64,000 bases of DNA from a virus, in the IMG/VR virus record IMGVR_UViG_3300034093_002374, positions 1 to 64,000 of that record; one strand, 5' to 3'. The notes under the pieces were generated by a model. That model was not told the origin of the DNA, ran no database searches, and saw only the letters and a program-made list of their open reading frames with translations. The translations under genes were made by a program, and so were the position numbers. Below, piece after piece: positions 19,801 through 27,922 of this stretch; position 1 is the first letter of the stretch, and each line of letters starts with the position of its first letter.

Positions 19801-21781
19801 TCCTGGCACACCGGGTATTAATGGCGCGCCTACTTATACGTGGTTTGCTTACGCTGACAATGCTGATGGGACAATTAACTTCACCACAGGTGTACCTGCT
19901 AATAGATATTATATTGGTATTGCGCCTAATCAATTGTCACCAACTGAAAGCACAGACCCGGCACAATATACGTGGTCATTAATGCGTGGAGCTAACGGAG
20001 CTGATGGTGTACCGGGTGCACCGGGCGTAGCAGGGGCAACTCTTTATACGTGGATTGCTTACGCTGACAATGTTGACGGCACAATTGGTTTTACTACAGG
20101 CACACCCGGTAGCAGAGCTTATATTGGCATTGCTAATAACAAAACAACACCGACTGAAGGCACAACAGCTAGCGATTATACTTGGTCGCTTATTAGAGGT
20201 GCTGACGGAGCGACAGGCACTCAAGGTGTGCCCGGTACGCCTGGTGCTGACGGTGTAGCAACTTATACTTGGTTTGCTTACGCTAATAGTTCAGATGGCC
20301 TTACCGATTTTACTACTGGTGCACCCGGTGATAGATACTACATTGGTATTGCACCTAATCAATTGTCACCAACCGAAAGCACAAACCCGGTTGCTTATAA
20401 CTGGTCTTTGATTAGAGGTAGTGACGGTTCTCCTGGATCTCCCGGTGACCCTGGACCGCCCGGTACAGATGGCGATGATGGTGTAAGTCCGGTTGTTGCT
20501 TATTTAACAAACGAAGCCCATGTTGTTGCAGCAGACGCGTCTGGTACAGTTTTGTCTTTTACTGGCGCAAGCGGTAATATGTTAGTATATGAAGGTGTGA
20601 CAAATGTAACCGCATCTTCTACGTTTGCTATAGCATCATCTTTAAATGTTACTGCATCAATAAATTCTACAACTGGTGCTTATGCGGTTTCTGCGATGTC
20701 TGCAGACACTGGAACAGTAACATTTCGTGCTTCTTACGCCGGTCAAATTCGTGATGTTGTTTTCTCTATTTCAAAATCAAGAGCAGGTGGTGTAGGCCCT
20801 ACAGGCCCCACAGGACCAACAGGTCCTACAGGTCCAGCGGTTTATACATGGATTGCTTACGCTAACAGCGAAGACGGTGTTACTGATTTTACAACGGGAA
20901 CACCGGGTAGTCGTTCTTATATTGGTATTGTTTCCGGACAAAGTGATCCAATCGAAGGTACAAATCCGGCAGCATACAACTGGTCTTTGATAGTTGGACC
21001 AACAGGACCAACGGGGCCAACAGGACCAATAGGACCGGTGGGTCCGGCAGGTAGTGACGCTGACGTTACTGAACTTGTTTCTGATCTTCTTGATGGTACA
21101 ATTAAACCTCTTGAAATTCAAGATATGGGTTTGTTGGCTAAATCAAGCCTGACACCTGCACAAGTACAAGGACGTTTCTTAGGTTCTTTTGAAGGTGATA
21201 CAGCAGCAAACACTGCCGGTCTTCAAGACGGTGATATCTATTTTGATACAACGTATTTTCCTGCTGGACTACGAACTAAAGCTGGTGGTGTAATTACAGA
21301 GCTTAACACTTCTGGAACAAAATCTGTAAAAGTAACACAAGCTGACGTGATGTCTACAAGTAGCGCTGTCATAGCTCAGTTAACAATTGACGACATAGCG
21401 CCTGGAAGTACTGTCAAAATATGGGCGGTGCTTAACTTAGAAACAACGCCTTTGCCAACTACACAGGGTGCAGGAAGTCAATACCCATCAGGAATTTATA
21501 CACTAAATATGGTATCATTTGTTGTAAGTCGTGTTTTAGGTACAGGGACTTGGTCAGCATCACCCTTCTTTGGTGGAGGGACAGGAGCTACTCTTGATGA
21601 AATCACAGTAGATACTTATTCTGCTGCAGCATCTTCAACAAATGTTAGCGGAGAAGCAGTAGTGCCTGAAGGTGGTCTCAGAACTTTTAATATAGCAATG
21701 TATTTAGATAGTGGTGCTAGACCAATGATAAACTTTGGTGTATCGTTGTTTGTAAGAGTGCAGCGGACGATCGTCGAGTAA
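16823..21781 (+). CDS. Tail tip / host-specificity protein (J-like) with collagen repeats
   Basis: I chose the ATG at 16823, which overlaps the preceding TGA and sits behind GGGGGAAAG; a GTG at 16808 is less likely. The product has 1652 residues. The N-terminus is hydrophobic (about residues 3-20), followed by [16 protein letters not shown], typical of J-like tip proteins. The middle includes [13 protein letters not shown] and a fibronectin-like [12 protein letters not shown] region. From about residue 925 collagen-like runs ([31 protein letters not shown]) alternate with five copies of a domain of about 55 residues starting YTW(I/F)AYA. A beta-rich C-terminal domain probably contacts the host receptor. 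Confidence 0.88.
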   Translation: MLLLAVASFVISAVSAAYQVIQAKKMQEAADAAAEARRGFEIVTEGEGGDLALIYGRALVGGKRTWHATSSVFKHVTSNADKVLQTGATNVPGTTFEYDYWTNSPSPSRPATTGTGLLSVPGSSNGYLNSNQEGKANEYLYFQQALCVGPIHAIHDVVVDGSRYIDDPALGTYGRSESDNTTRVKAAMRIDCHYGNTAVADAIATANFVERSTAVFQDMAWVSTVTRIDRDDPQHNATPNLQFLIEGRKVPDVVSGAFVATRTYSNNGARCLLDYLLDDVVGAGIALDEIELSSFENGKAVCATIVQNAVTVGGKIYQPTDLSRNVTLVDLPLYECNIVLDPRKPIRENIEAILATMGDARLVWSAGKYSLNIQYPETAEDIIIAETVTDENLVDGQTIDITWPTASERLNNCTVRFKNEFEGFKDDSVSWPPKVTSSYWRGVGGTTYGLPTDSWDDARVGGRLLNSYGVWSGDVDSISLTYKFRVPAAQAGTYNVTFTADDYGSITIFETNRPDGAPDVQVFNRGASDWRSVVTASCDLGGAGGDKVYRAVLAATNTGGKRGLAAKIENASTVLWTTRDPTYSSFVQVTYDSAVYDAMFLEDGNLDLPSEIFAEGITDPYHALAKAEELVRTSRSAFTMKFKYQTTDVLSEPGDFVRFSSETLKLGVDTPLYLRVSSVKLDEKRVCEMTASRFDVSQLAWNVKDDVSITVPSLYETRLVEPSDIEYAPPGDSVSDSSGSLSWGAVPGSSVAGYVIYMHNPGVDGVDDEGQLVFNEIGRSIVPFFPLPPINAASAAFGVRTLGIGGRKSVMTVISRTLATTLVHNWLRGVYIGLSDYEFVRDKDTLLVGPASIIATAVAVNFVSPTYKWYVNDVLQSGQTASTFTLNSFDNVRSKTVKVVVDEGGEGRIYEVSSLITYREEAVPGVPGPPGADGVTLYTWIAYADNETGTSNFTTGTPGTRAYIGIANNKTTPTESTTASDYTWSLIRGADGVPGTPGINGAPTYTWFAYADNADGTINFTTGVPANRYYIGIAPNQLSPTESTDPAQYTWSLMRGANGADGVPGAPGVAGATLYTWIAYADNVDGTIGFTTGTPGSRAYIGIANNKTTPTEGTTASDYTWSLIRGADGATGTQGVPGTPGADGVATYTWFAYANSSDGLTDFTTGAPGDRYYIGIAPNQLSPTESTNPVAYNWSLIRGSDGSPGSPGDPGPPGTDGDDGVSPVVAYLTNEAHVVAADASGTVLSFTGASGNMLVYEGVTNVTASSTFAIASSLNVTASINSTTGAYAVSAMSADTGTVTFRASYAGQIRDVVFSISKSRAGGVGPTGPTGPTGPTGPAVYTWIAYANSEDGVTDFTTGTPGSRSYIGIVSGQSDPIEGTNPAAYNWSLIVGPTGPTGPTGPIGPVGPAGSDADVTELVSDLLDGTIKPLEIQDMGLLAKSSLTPAQVQGRFLGSFEGDTAANTAGLQDGDIYFDTTYFPAGLRTKAGGVITELNTSGTKSVKVTQADVMSTSSAVIAQLTIDDIAPGSTVKIWAVLNLETTPLPTTQGAGSQYPSGIYTLNMVSFVVSRVLGTGTWSASPFFGGGTGATLDEITVDTYSAAASSTNVSGEAVVPEGGLRTFNIAMYLDSGARPMINFGVSLFVRVQRTIVE
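19600..21050 (+). repeat. Alternating domain and collagen repeats in the tip protein
   Basis: Five copies of a YTW(I/F)AYA...YIGI...YxWSLI domain begin near 19633, 19834, 20044, 20266 and 20842. Copies 1 and 3 share [15 protein letters not shown]; copies 2 and 4 share [15 protein letters not shown]. Collagen-like Gly-X-Y runs separate the copies, and an Ig-like beta domain lies between copies 4 and 5. The alternation points to duplication of a two-domain unit. Confidence 0.85.
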
Positions 21782-21839
21782 GCACGCCTTCTCAAAAATC
21801 ACGTCGTCTACTAGTGGTCAACCACGCCTCGCAAGCGAA

Positions 21840-21883
21840 ACGGACGCCGGATACCCGCCATGATCGGCGAGGACGGCGTCCGT
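21840..21883 (+). terminator. GC-rich hairpin after the tail module
   Basis: ACGGACGCCG (21840-21849) pairs perfectly with CGGCGTCCGT (21874-21883). There is no U-tract. It lies about 60 bases after the tip gene and about 75 bases before the promoter candidate. A phage-polymerase terminator or 3'-end stabiliser is plausible. Confidence 0.55.
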
Positions 21884-21956
21884 CAGCGGGCCGCGTTATC
21901 GCGCGTATTTAGGACGAAATTCACACCAAGGTAGGTGCGCCGTTGAGGTTGAGCTG

Positions 21957-21974
21957 ACCCCGTTAGATTAACCC
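21957..21974 (+). promoter_or_regulatory. Candidate phage promoter, copy 2
   Basis: ACCCCGTTAGATTAACCC is identical to copy 1 over all 18 bases. It precedes the holin, lysozyme, small membrane protein and RNA polymerase genes. If it is read by the T7-type polymerase encoded in this block, the polymerase would amplify its own expression. Confidence 0.65.
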
Positions 21975-22059
21975 TTAGTCGCCCCTCCCTTTATTATCCC
22001 TTTCATAAACTGATGAAGGGGTAGAGTTGTTTTCATAAATCAACATAAAGGAAAACCTC

Positions 22060-22590
22060 ATGTTGGAAGGTCTTGTAGCCTCCCTCGCGAGCAAGGGTCT
22101 CGGTCTACTCGCTGGCGCTGTTGCTAAGCGAGGGACAGACTTCATTAAAGAAAAGACAGGTATTGATTTGTCAGCAACAGCTGAAGTCACAGATGACGAA
22201 GCCTCAATGTTGCGTGAGTTTCAGGAAACTAACCAAGTCGAAATCTTGGCGTATCTTACAGCAAAAGATCAAACAAATCTTGAAAGAGAGCGACTGACGT
22301 TTACTGATACGTCGAACGCCAGAGCAATGCAGATCGCGGCGCTGGGTTCTACAAGCAGCTTCGGTAAGTTGTTCGTTTACATCATGGCTTCGTATCTGTT
22401 GGTTGTGTCAACGGTTTACGTTGGTTACATTACCTTCGGTACAATTCCGGAAGCTAACGTTCGGTTTGCTGACGTCATTCTTGGTTTCTTACTCGGTACT
22501 GTAATTTCTTCTGTCATTAACTTTTTCCTTGGCTCTTCGCGTTCAGCGCAGACCAAAGACGATACTATTGCGAGAGCTCTGCATGGATGA
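22060..22590 (+). CDS. Holin-like membrane protein (GTA 3TM holin type)
   Basis: A 176-residue protein has an amphipathic N-terminal helix (LVASLASKGLGLLAGAVAKRG) and a charged middle that includes LREFQETNQVEILAYL. Two strong membrane segments follow near residues 106-127 and 136-155, then a polar tail. This pattern resembles the holin family first described for gene-transfer-agent release. It overlaps the lysozyme gene by eight bases, supporting a role in letting the endolysin through the inner membrane. Confidence 0.7.
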   Translation: MLEGLVASLASKGLGLLAGAVAKRGTDFIKEKTGIDLSATAEVTDDEASMLREFQETNQVEILAYLTAKDQTNLERERLTFTDTSNARAMQIAALGSTSSFGKLFVYIMASYLLVVSTVYVGYITFGTIPEANVRFADVILGFLLGTVISSVINFFLGSSRSAQTKDDTIARALHG

Positions 22591-23236
22591 GTTTAACTAC
22601 GACGAGAGCAACTTGTTTGTTGCTATTCGTGAGCTTCTCGGTCGCGGTTTGACGAGTGACGAAGTTCGCAAGGTGCAGTCGGCTCGTGTTCGTGACGCCG
22701 TTGCTCAAGTGACAACCGCCGTCGTCTCAGGGCAAAACGGTGCAACGGTCGGTATGCAACCGTCACAACGAATTATTGACTTCCTTCACGAGTTTGAAAC
22801 GCTTCAGTTGGTGCCTTATAAAGACCCCGGCTCAGCAAACGGTCTCCCCATCACGTGTGGTTGGGGTTCGACGACGCACCTGGACGGTCGCAAGATTCAA
22901 CTCGGTGAAGCACCCTGGACAAAAGAGTACGCGGACCAAGTTTTCAACAAGGATCTTCGTGCCTTTACTGCGGGTCTTAACCTTCTCATCGGTAAGTCAA
23001 AAACGTCCCAAGGACAGTTCGACGCCATGTTTAGCTTCGCTTACAATTGTGGACTGGACATCGATGAGGACACGAAAGCAGAGGGTCTCGGTGACAGTAC
23101 GTTGCTGAGAAAACATCTGGCAGGTGACTACGCGGGCGCAGCCGCTCAATTCGCAAGCTGGAATAAAAACGACGGGAAGGTTCTTAACGGACTGACGCGT
23201 CGTCGCGCTAGAGAAGCTGAAATTTACGCTTCTTAA
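22583..23236 (+). CDS. Endolysin, GH24 phage lysozyme
   Basis: I start at the ATG at 22583 inside the holin 3' end; the longer open frame only extends into the holin. The 217-residue product has an unassigned N-terminal part (1-58), then a T4-type lysozyme domain. EFETLQLVPYKDP gives catalytic Glu72 and Asp81 with T4-like spacing of nine, and PITCGWGS gives the Thr. Further on are FDAMFSFAYNCG and a C-terminal NGLTRRRAREAEIY typical of the family. No signal peptide is visible, so release probably depends on the holin. It cleaves peptidoglycan glycan strands. Confidence 0.92.
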   Translation: MDEFNYDESNLFVAIRELLGRGLTSDEVRKVQSARVRDAVAQVTTAVVSGQNGATVGMQPSQRIIDFLHEFETLQLVPYKDPGSANGLPITCGWGSTTHLDGRKIQLGEAPWTKEYADQVFNKDLRAFTAGLNLLIGKSKTSQGQFDAMFSFAYNCGLDIDEDTKAEGLGDSTLLRKHLAGDYAGAAAQFASWNKNDGKVLNGLTRRRAREAEIYAS

Positions 23237-23362
23237 ACCTAACGGACCTGAGTATGTCGTAAAACTGCTCACTAAAATTTGCGCAAATACCGGTATCTTA
23301 TATGAAAGACCACCTAGGTTTTTAATCTGTTAACCTCAAGTGAGAATCAAAGGAACTATCTC

Positions 23363-23740
23363 ATGAAAAATCAATTTTGCGTTTTTATACAGCGCTTACA
23401 GTTGTTTTCGCTTAAAGTCGAGCACACACTGACTCACGCGTCTGCAACGATCCAAGAGGTTTTTTCTTCTTGGGCCGAAGACAGACGTTACGCACTCGCA
23501 AAGATTCACTACAGCGAACGCACTGAGTCGATCAAAGATCGAGAGTTTTACTATGACCGTGTGTCACAAGCTATGCTGCAAGGTAGTCGCGATGCGCACC
23601 GTCGCTGTGAAGCTCTTGAGCGTATGATTGCTGTCGTGTCTTCACAAGTCATTGATGGTGTTCATACGTCGACATTTGAAGAAGATCTTCGTCGCTATTA
23701 TGATGAGGCTCTTCCCGAACCGTCTTGCTACGAAAACTAA
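23363..23740 (+). CDS. Unknown charged protein of the lysis region
   Basis: This 125-residue protein follows a 126-base gap after the lysozyme gene and has its own AAAGGAA site. It is mostly helical with many Arg, Glu and His residues and ends in EPSCYEN. No membrane segment is convincing; the first 20 residues are mildly hydrophobic. Spanin function was considered because of position, but no lipobox or transmembrane anchor is present. The function is unknown. Confidence 0.6.
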   Translation: MKNQFCVFIQRLQLFSLKVEHTLTHASATIQEVFSSWAEDRRYALAKIHYSERTESIKDREFYYDRVSQAMLQGSRDAHRRCEALERMIAVVSSQVIDGVHTSTFEEDLRRYYDEALPEPSCYEN

Positions 23741-23771
23741 CTTAACAACCCAACTTAAAGGAGACTTCCAA

Positions 23772-23975
23772 ATGGAAGAACTTGCTAACTTCTTCGTGCT
23801 CGCCCTCGTCTGGTTTGCCAAGGCGATTATCTTCGTGCTGTTTTACGTTATGTTTATCGGCGTGTTCCTCGGTCTGTTCAAACTGGCGCTGCGTATGGGT
23901 GCCGCTCTCGCAAGATACCTCGCACGTTCTCAAGAAGACGTGATTGAAGGCCAGTGGAAAGAAGTTAAATCATGA
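23772..23975 (+). CDS. Small membrane protein (67 aa)
   Basis: The ATG at 23772 follows AAAGGAGACTTCCAA. A very hydrophobic stretch (about residues 7-40: FVLALVWFAKAIIFVLFY and onward) gives one or two membrane passes. A charged tail with RSQEDVIEGQWKEVKS follows. It overlaps the next small gene by four bases. It belongs to a run of five tiny, mostly membrane proteins between the lysozyme and RNA polymerase genes; a lysis or membrane-modifying role is only a guess. Confidence 0.7.
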   Translation: MEELANFFVLALVWFAKAIIFVLFYVMFIGVFLGLFKLALRMGAALARYLARSQEDVIEGQWKEVKS

Positions 23976-24115
23976 TGACAGTTTTTGTGATCTTTTTTAC
24001 CCTGTCTGCAATCTCTTTTCTTTTGACGAGTATTGGTTTTCTTCTCGTCAGAACTGCAAGCGAGATTGCGCGCGAGGAGGACCCTCTTGCAAAAGTCAAA
24101 CGAACAAAAAAGTAA
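23972..24115 (+). CDS. Small membrane protein (47 aa)
   Basis: ATGATGA overlaps the previous stop. The product starts MMTVFVIFFTLSAISFLLTS, continues as one membrane segment to about residue 26, and ends in a Lys/Arg-rich tail (KVKRTKK). The inside-positive tail suggests N-out, C-in topology. It also contains the GAGGAGG ribosome site of the next gene. The family is unknown. Confidence 0.65.
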   Translation: MMTVFVIFFTLSAISFLLTSIGFLLVRTASEIAREEDPLAKVKRTKK

Positions 24116-24338
24116 ACTTCGCGACAAAACACAGATTGAACTTCTGGCAATCGCTTTTGGCATAATGTTAGTGTTTACATCTGTAGTGTTTTTCTTGTTT
24201 GCGATGGTAAAAGCACCTGCAATAGGTGTTCTTAAAATCAGTGTTGCTGTTCTCGGTCACTTTACTTCAGTATTGTGGGCAGGAACGCTAGCACTGTGGC
24301 TTGCACTTAACGTCCGTAAGCCGGTAAAAACGTCTTAA
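24087..24338 (+). CDS. Small two-pass membrane protein (83 aa)
   Basis: I chose the TTG at 24087 because GAGGAGG lies six bases upstream; the longer frame lacks such a site. A Lys/Gln-rich N-terminus precedes two membrane segments: one covering ELLAIAFGIMLVFTSVVFFLF, and a second around FTSVLWAGTLALWLAL. The C-terminus is basic. Partial overlap with the preceding gene implies translational coupling. The function is unknown. Confidence 0.65.
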   Translation: MQKSNEQKSKLRDKTQIELLAIAFGIMLVFTSVVFFLFAMVKAPAIGVLKISVAVLGHFTSVLWAGTLALWLALNVRKPVKTS

Positions 24339-24361
24339 CAACTCAACACAAGGAAAGCCAA

Positions 24362-24631
24362 ATGGGCTACTATGTAAATCCTCCCGGTGGTCAATCTAAA
24401 GAAGAGTGGCTTGACATCAATGGTACGCCGTGTGAGTACGTTCCCGATTATGATAACACGCGTATTAACATGGCTGTTTGTCTTGTTGACAACGGTGGTT
24501 TTACCGCAGCGGGCGTTGCTTATTCTTCAAACGAATTAGAATGCTTTGCTGTTGAAGACGGGCGTCAAAAACGTTGGTATATGGTGCCAAGCGATAAACT
24601 TGTCGCAATTGTCCCCGGTCTACCTTTTTAA
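24362..24631 (+). CDS. Unknown soluble small protein (89 aa)
   Basis: The ATG follows AAGGAAAGCCAA. The protein opens MGYYVNPPGGQSKEEWL, a phrase I associate with small phage proteins of unknown function. It has two Cys residues, acidic and aromatic clusters, and ends in VAIVPGLPF. There is no membrane segment, unlike its neighbours. It could be an intracellular takeover protein, but no function can be assigned. Confidence 0.65.
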   Translation: MGYYVNPPGGQSKEEWLDINGTPCEYVPDYDNTRINMAVCLVDNGGFTAAGVAYSSNELECFAVEDGRQKRWYMVPSDKLVAIVPGLPF

Positions 24632-24650
24632 ATCCAACAGGGACCTGAAC

Positions 24651-24773
24651 ATGTCCTTCCAAAAACTGTTCACTTTTACTTTTTATTTTTTCTTTCTCGG
24701 TCCGACCACATTGACTCTTTCCCCAAGTGGGAATTTTAGTCAATTGTTTGAAACACCAAAGAAAGGAAGCTAG
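24651..24773 (+). CDS. Tiny hydrophobic protein (40 aa)
   Basis: The ATG follows GGACCTGAAC, a leader phrase that recurs elsewhere in this genome. The N-terminus MSFQKLFTFTFYFFFLG is strongly hydrophobic and Phe-rich, followed by a polar tail with SPSGNFSQLFETPKKGS. It could be a short membrane peptide or a leader-type peptide. Its 3' end supplies the AAAGGAAG site for the next gene. Confidence 0.45.
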   Translation: MSFQKLFTFTFYFFFLGPTTLTLSPSGNFSQLFETPKKGS

Positions 24774-24777
24774 GTAA

Positions 24778-24927
24778 ATGCGTCGTAAACGCAAACACGG
24801 CTTGCTGTTAGAGATCCTTTTTAAGTTTGTGATCTTTTGCGTCATAGTCAGGTTTGCCGTCTACGTATTTGTATTCGTCGTAGCTTTCTATATACTAACA
24901 GCAATAGCAAGAATCATCACTAGATAG
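24778..24927 (+). CDS. Tiny membrane protein (49 aa)
   Basis: The ATG at 24778 lies behind AAAGGAAGCTAGGTAA. A basic start (MRRKRKHG) is followed by a continuous hydrophobic segment through about residue 44, and the protein ends RIITR. This is a single-pass protein with N-in topology by the positive-inside rule. It ends 14 bases before the RNA polymerase start. The function is unknown. Confidence 0.55.
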   Translation: MRRKRKHGLLLEILFKFVIFCVIVRFAVYVFVFVVAFYILTAIARIITR

Positions 24928-24941
24928 CAGGGCAACCGCAA

Positions 24942-27197
24942 ATGCGAAATAAACTAAAAGATTTGCTAGCGCTGCGTCTAGCAGATGAAATTGCTCCGCA
25001 GAATCCACTAAAGTTCCTTAACAAGTTTTCAGTTGACGACTACCTTGATACAGTAATTTCTGTCGTGTATCTATATACAAGACCTCGGAAAGGTACAACG
25101 AAGACTGCTATTTATTTTGCCGAGATAATTTCTGCACTCGGTCACCAAGTTCGAAACAAGCTTAAACAAAAGAAAGACTCTGCACTCGCCGCAAAAACGG
25201 GTGCTTTTATTTTGTACTCAATCGAGCAACTTGGCTTAGTAGAGGTACTTTTAGGACAAGGTTCAAAAGGTCATGCAAGCTATATTGTCAACATAACAAA
25301 TGATGATGAGATATGTGAGCTATGGGCAAAAGTTGATCCTAACAAAGTGGAAAAGCTTCCGTCCATAGTTCCCTATGCGCCTTGGACGAGTGCAAAGCAC
25401 CCTACCGGTGTAAATCTTGTGAAGACCGGTAATAAAGAAGTGCTTGAAAAACTTACGCCAGAAACACACCCTATTGTCTTTGCGTGCATCAATCGTGCGC
25501 AAGAGCAAGGCTGGCAAGTTAATGAAGATGTTTATCGTGTAAGCCTCTGGGCGCTACGCAATCGCACAGAAGCTTTTGCCGACGTTTGGGAACAGTCAAA
25601 TCCTGAAGCACGCGCCACTAAACTGCGTGAAGTAAAGACCATCGGTGATGTCGCCAAACGGTTCCTTAACAAGACGTTTTACCATTTATACTACTATGAT
25701 TTCCGTGGTAGAAAGTACCCAACAACAGCTTTCTTACATGAACAAGGTTCAGACCTTGCTCGTGGATTGTTGCTGCGTTCTGATAAAAAAGCAATCGGTA
25801 AAACGGGTTTCTTTTGGTTAATGGTGTCAATCGCTTCTAATTGGGGTGGTGATTCAGGACGGGAAGACGGTCTTAAAACAGATAAGTTACCGCTAGCTGA
25901 ACGCTTCGCATGGGCTATGGATAACGAGGAAATCTTTCTTGGTTATGCTTCTAGTCCACGTCTTCACCAAGGTTGGATGCAAGCAGATAAAACTTGGCAA
26001 TTCCTTGCTGCTTGTATTGAGTTGATGAAACTCAGAACGTGGCAATACGAACAAGGTGTTGCTACGGGGAACGTTTCATTTGAAAACTACGATTATGAAT
26101 CTCACTTAGAGGTCTATATCGATGGTTCTAACAACGGTTCACAACACCTTGCTGCACTCACAAAAGACGAGGTTACAGCGCCTCACGTCAACCTAGTGCC
26201 ACAAGCGTTGCCCGGCGATTTGTATAAATATGTCGGTGACCACGTTTGGACGCGTCTAGAGAAGCAAGTTGCTACGCTCGATCCTGAAACTCTGGAAGAC
26301 TGTGAATGCTACATTGACACCTTGATTGACATGAAGCGTCAAATCATGGAGTCACCTCCAAAGAGCGAGTTGAGAACACAACTAGTAGAGCGAATCCAAG
26401 CTTACAAAGAAGACAACAATCTTCTAGGTATTCTTGCAAGCCCCGTCTATTGGCTGCGCGTAAAAGATCCTAAGCATCGTCGAAAGATCGTTAAAAGAAA
26501 TGTTATGACGCTTCCTTACGGCGGCACTGCTTACGGTCTCGGTCAACAACAAATAGATGACGCTAAAAAGCATGGCATCACGCAATTACTTTATTTGGAA
26601 CACAAGTGGGGTTCCTTTTTAGGTCGTGAGATTTTTGAAGATTGCAAGGTTTCTTTACAACGACCGATGCAACTTCTTGAAGTGTTTGAGAGGGCGGGTC
26701 GTGCAGCCGAAGCTCGCGGAGAGTTTCTTTCTTGGACTGTTCCAGTGACAGGCTTTCCTGTTGTTCAAAACTACACACAAGGTAATGTTAAGAAAATCTG
26801 GGTGCAATACGGACCTCCAAAAGGAGAACGTCGTAGCACAGGTTATTACGAGAACACTTTGCAAATAGCAATTTCGTTCATAGAAGACGTAACACCTTCC
26901 AGAGGTAAACAAGCATCAGGTGCAAGCCCTAATGCCATTCACAGTCTTGACGCTGCTCACCTTGCTTTGACAGTGTATCGTTGTGAATTTTCAGTAACAA
27001 CGATTCATGACTCTTTCGGTTGTTTGCTTGCAGACATGCCGGCCCTGTTCAGCTGTATACGTTCGACATTTGTTGAACTCTATGCAGCTGACCCGTTGAC
27101 ATCTCTTATGAGAGACATCGATGGCGATCTAACTCACGTTCAAATTGGGACGCTTAATATTGACCTAATACGTGATTCTGAGTATAGCTTTGTTTAA
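24942..27197 (+). CDS. T7-type single-subunit DNA-dependent RNA polymerase
   Basis: The 751-residue protein is shorter than T7 RNAP (883) but has all palm and fingers motifs. Motif A is DGSNNGSQH with Asp394. Motif B is KRNVMTLPYGG with Lys518 and Tyr526, at the same eight-residue spacing as T7 Lys631 and Tyr639. Motif C is TIHDSFG with His689 and Asp690. The segment NAIHSLDAAHL precedes motif C, and the protein ends in an aromatic foot (SFV) like T7's FAFA. The N-terminal domain, which reads promoters, is compact and divergent. It transcribes phage genes, probably from the 18-bp elements. The start codon has only a weak ribosome site (CAGGG). Confidence 0.96.
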   Translation: MRNKLKDLLALRLADEIAPQNPLKFLNKFSVDDYLDTVISVVYLYTRPRKGTTKTAIYFAEIISALGHQVRNKLKQKKDSALAAKTGAFILYSIEQLGLVEVLLGQGSKGHASYIVNITNDDEICELWAKVDPNKVEKLPSIVPYAPWTSAKHPTGVNLVKTGNKEVLEKLTPETHPIVFACINRAQEQGWQVNEDVYRVSLWALRNRTEAFADVWEQSNPEARATKLREVKTIGDVAKRFLNKTFYHLYYYDFRGRKYPTTAFLHEQGSDLARGLLLRSDKKAIGKTGFFWLMVSIASNWGGDSGREDGLKTDKLPLAERFAWAMDNEEIFLGYASSPRLHQGWMQADKTWQFLAACIELMKLRTWQYEQGVATGNVSFENYDYESHLEVYIDGSNNGSQHLAALTKDEVTAPHVNLVPQALPGDLYKYVGDHVWTRLEKQVATLDPETLEDCECYIDTLIDMKRQIMESPPKSELRTQLVERIQAYKEDNNLLGILASPVYWLRVKDPKHRRKIVKRNVMTLPYGGTAYGLGQQQIDDAKKHGITQLLYLEHKWGSFLGREIFEDCKVSLQRPMQLLEVFERAGRAAEARGEFLSWTVPVTGFPVVQNYTQGNVKKIWVQYGPPKGERRSTGYYENTLQIAISFIEDVTPSRGKQASGASPNAIHSLDAAHLALTVYRCEFSVTTIHDSFGCLLADMPALFSCIRSTFVELYAADPLTSLMRDIDGDLTHVQIGTLNIDLIRDSEYSFV

Positions 27198-27209
27198 GGA
27201 GTACTGCAA

Positions 27210-27653
27210 GTGAAGGTATATCGAACAATGCAAGAAATGGGCGAAGATCAAACGCTCCCAATTTTTGCACCTGAAGTGCTTGCGTTCCAAGAGGCAATGA
27301 GCAAGCAGTCTAACCTGAGTGGTTTCTTTGAAGCCGATTTTGGCGGAGACGTCTTTCTTGTCGAAACTTTAGAAGACCTGGATCAAATAGACACGCTCGA
27401 AGATGATCCTGCAAATAAAGCGCGTAGACTAAACATTAGAGAAACTGCCTCTACGTTTGACCAAGCTGCATACCTACCTGGTCGTACTTGGGCAATTATT
27501 TGGATGGCGACAAACAACAACGGTGGTAATGCGTATTTCATTCCTAAGTGTGTTGTAGAGCAGTGCCCCAACATTGAAATCAGCATGAAGTTATCGTCAG
27601 TAGACGGACGCGTTGAAGAAATGAATAAGGATAACCGTTATGAAGATCACTAA
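27210..27653 (+). CDS. Unknown protein after RNA polymerase (147 aa)
   Basis: A GTG start follows AAGGAGTACTGCAA, 12 bases after the polymerase stop. The protein is acidic with a mixed alpha-beta look (DVFLVETLEDLDQID, RTWAIIWMATNNNGGNAYF). It overlaps the next gene by 14 bases and is presumably co-transcribed with the polymerase. I do not recognise the family. A Trp-Ala-Ile-Ile-Trp core suggests a small folded domain rather than a disordered linker. Confidence 0.65.
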   Translation: MKVYRTMQEMGEDQTLPIFAPEVLAFQEAMSKQSNLSGFFEADFGGDVFLVETLEDLDQIDTLEDDPANKARRLNIRETASTFDQAAYLPGRTWAIIWMATNNNGGNAYFIPKCVVEQCPNIEISMKLSSVDGRVEEMNKDNRYEDH

Positions 27654-27840
27654 GATCTCTATGATTAGCGGTAAAGAAAACACGCTCGACTTGAATATAA
27701 CAGAAGAGCAACTAACACGTTATAACGCTGGTGACGGTCTCATTCAGAACATTTTTCCTGATCTTACTCCAGGTGAAAGAGAGTTTCTGATGACGGGCAT
27801 CACTGAGGAAGAGTGGGATAAACACCTTAGGCCGGGATAA
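27640..27840 (+). CDS. Small conserved phage protein (66 aa)
   Basis: The start MKITKISMISGKENTLDLNI and the end DLTPGEREFLMTGITEEEWD match a widespread family of short phage and plasmid proteins of unknown function that I recognise by this pattern. It overlaps the previous gene and ends 21 bases before promoter candidate 3, closing this gene block. Confidence 0.75.
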   Translation: MKITKISMISGKENTLDLNITEEQLTRYNAGDGLIQNIFPDLTPGEREFLMTGITEEEWDKHLRPG

Positions 27841-27861
27841 GTCCACGGCAACGCAACGGCG

Positions 27862-27879
27862 AACCCGTTAACTTAACCC
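27862..27879 (+). promoter_or_regulatory. Candidate phage promoter, copy 3
   Basis: AACCCGTTAACTTAACCC differs from copy 5 by one base. It lies in the 82-base gap between the 66-residue protein and the SSB gene and heads the replication block. The core GTTAA-C-TTAAC is a perfect inverted repeat. Confidence 0.65.
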
Positions 27880-27922
27880 TCTCCCCACAACTACAACATT
27901 TAATCCAAAAGGCACTATCCAA

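Larger units (their letters stand above)
21782..22059 (+). other. Intergenic region between tail and lysis modules
   Basis: These 278 bases hold no ORF worth calling. They contain the GC-rich hairpin at 21840-21883, the 18-bp promoter candidate at 21957 and a leader with the AAAGGAAAA ribosome site of the holin gene. The arrangement terminator, promoter, new gene block marks a transcription boundary. Confidence 0.75.

Noticed and set aside
22005-22056. CTGATGA near 22012 as a possible hammerhead ribozyme core
   Set aside because: The required GAAA and flanking helices are not present at workable positions.
22529-22582. N-terminal extension of the lysozyme
   Set aside because: The extra codons lie in the holin 3' end in another frame and encode no recognisable signal. 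The ATG at 22583 fits the overlap style of this genome.
23363-23740. Spanin identity for the gene after the lysozyme
   Set aside because: It has no N-terminal membrane anchor and no lipobox, and its charged helical composition alone is not enough.
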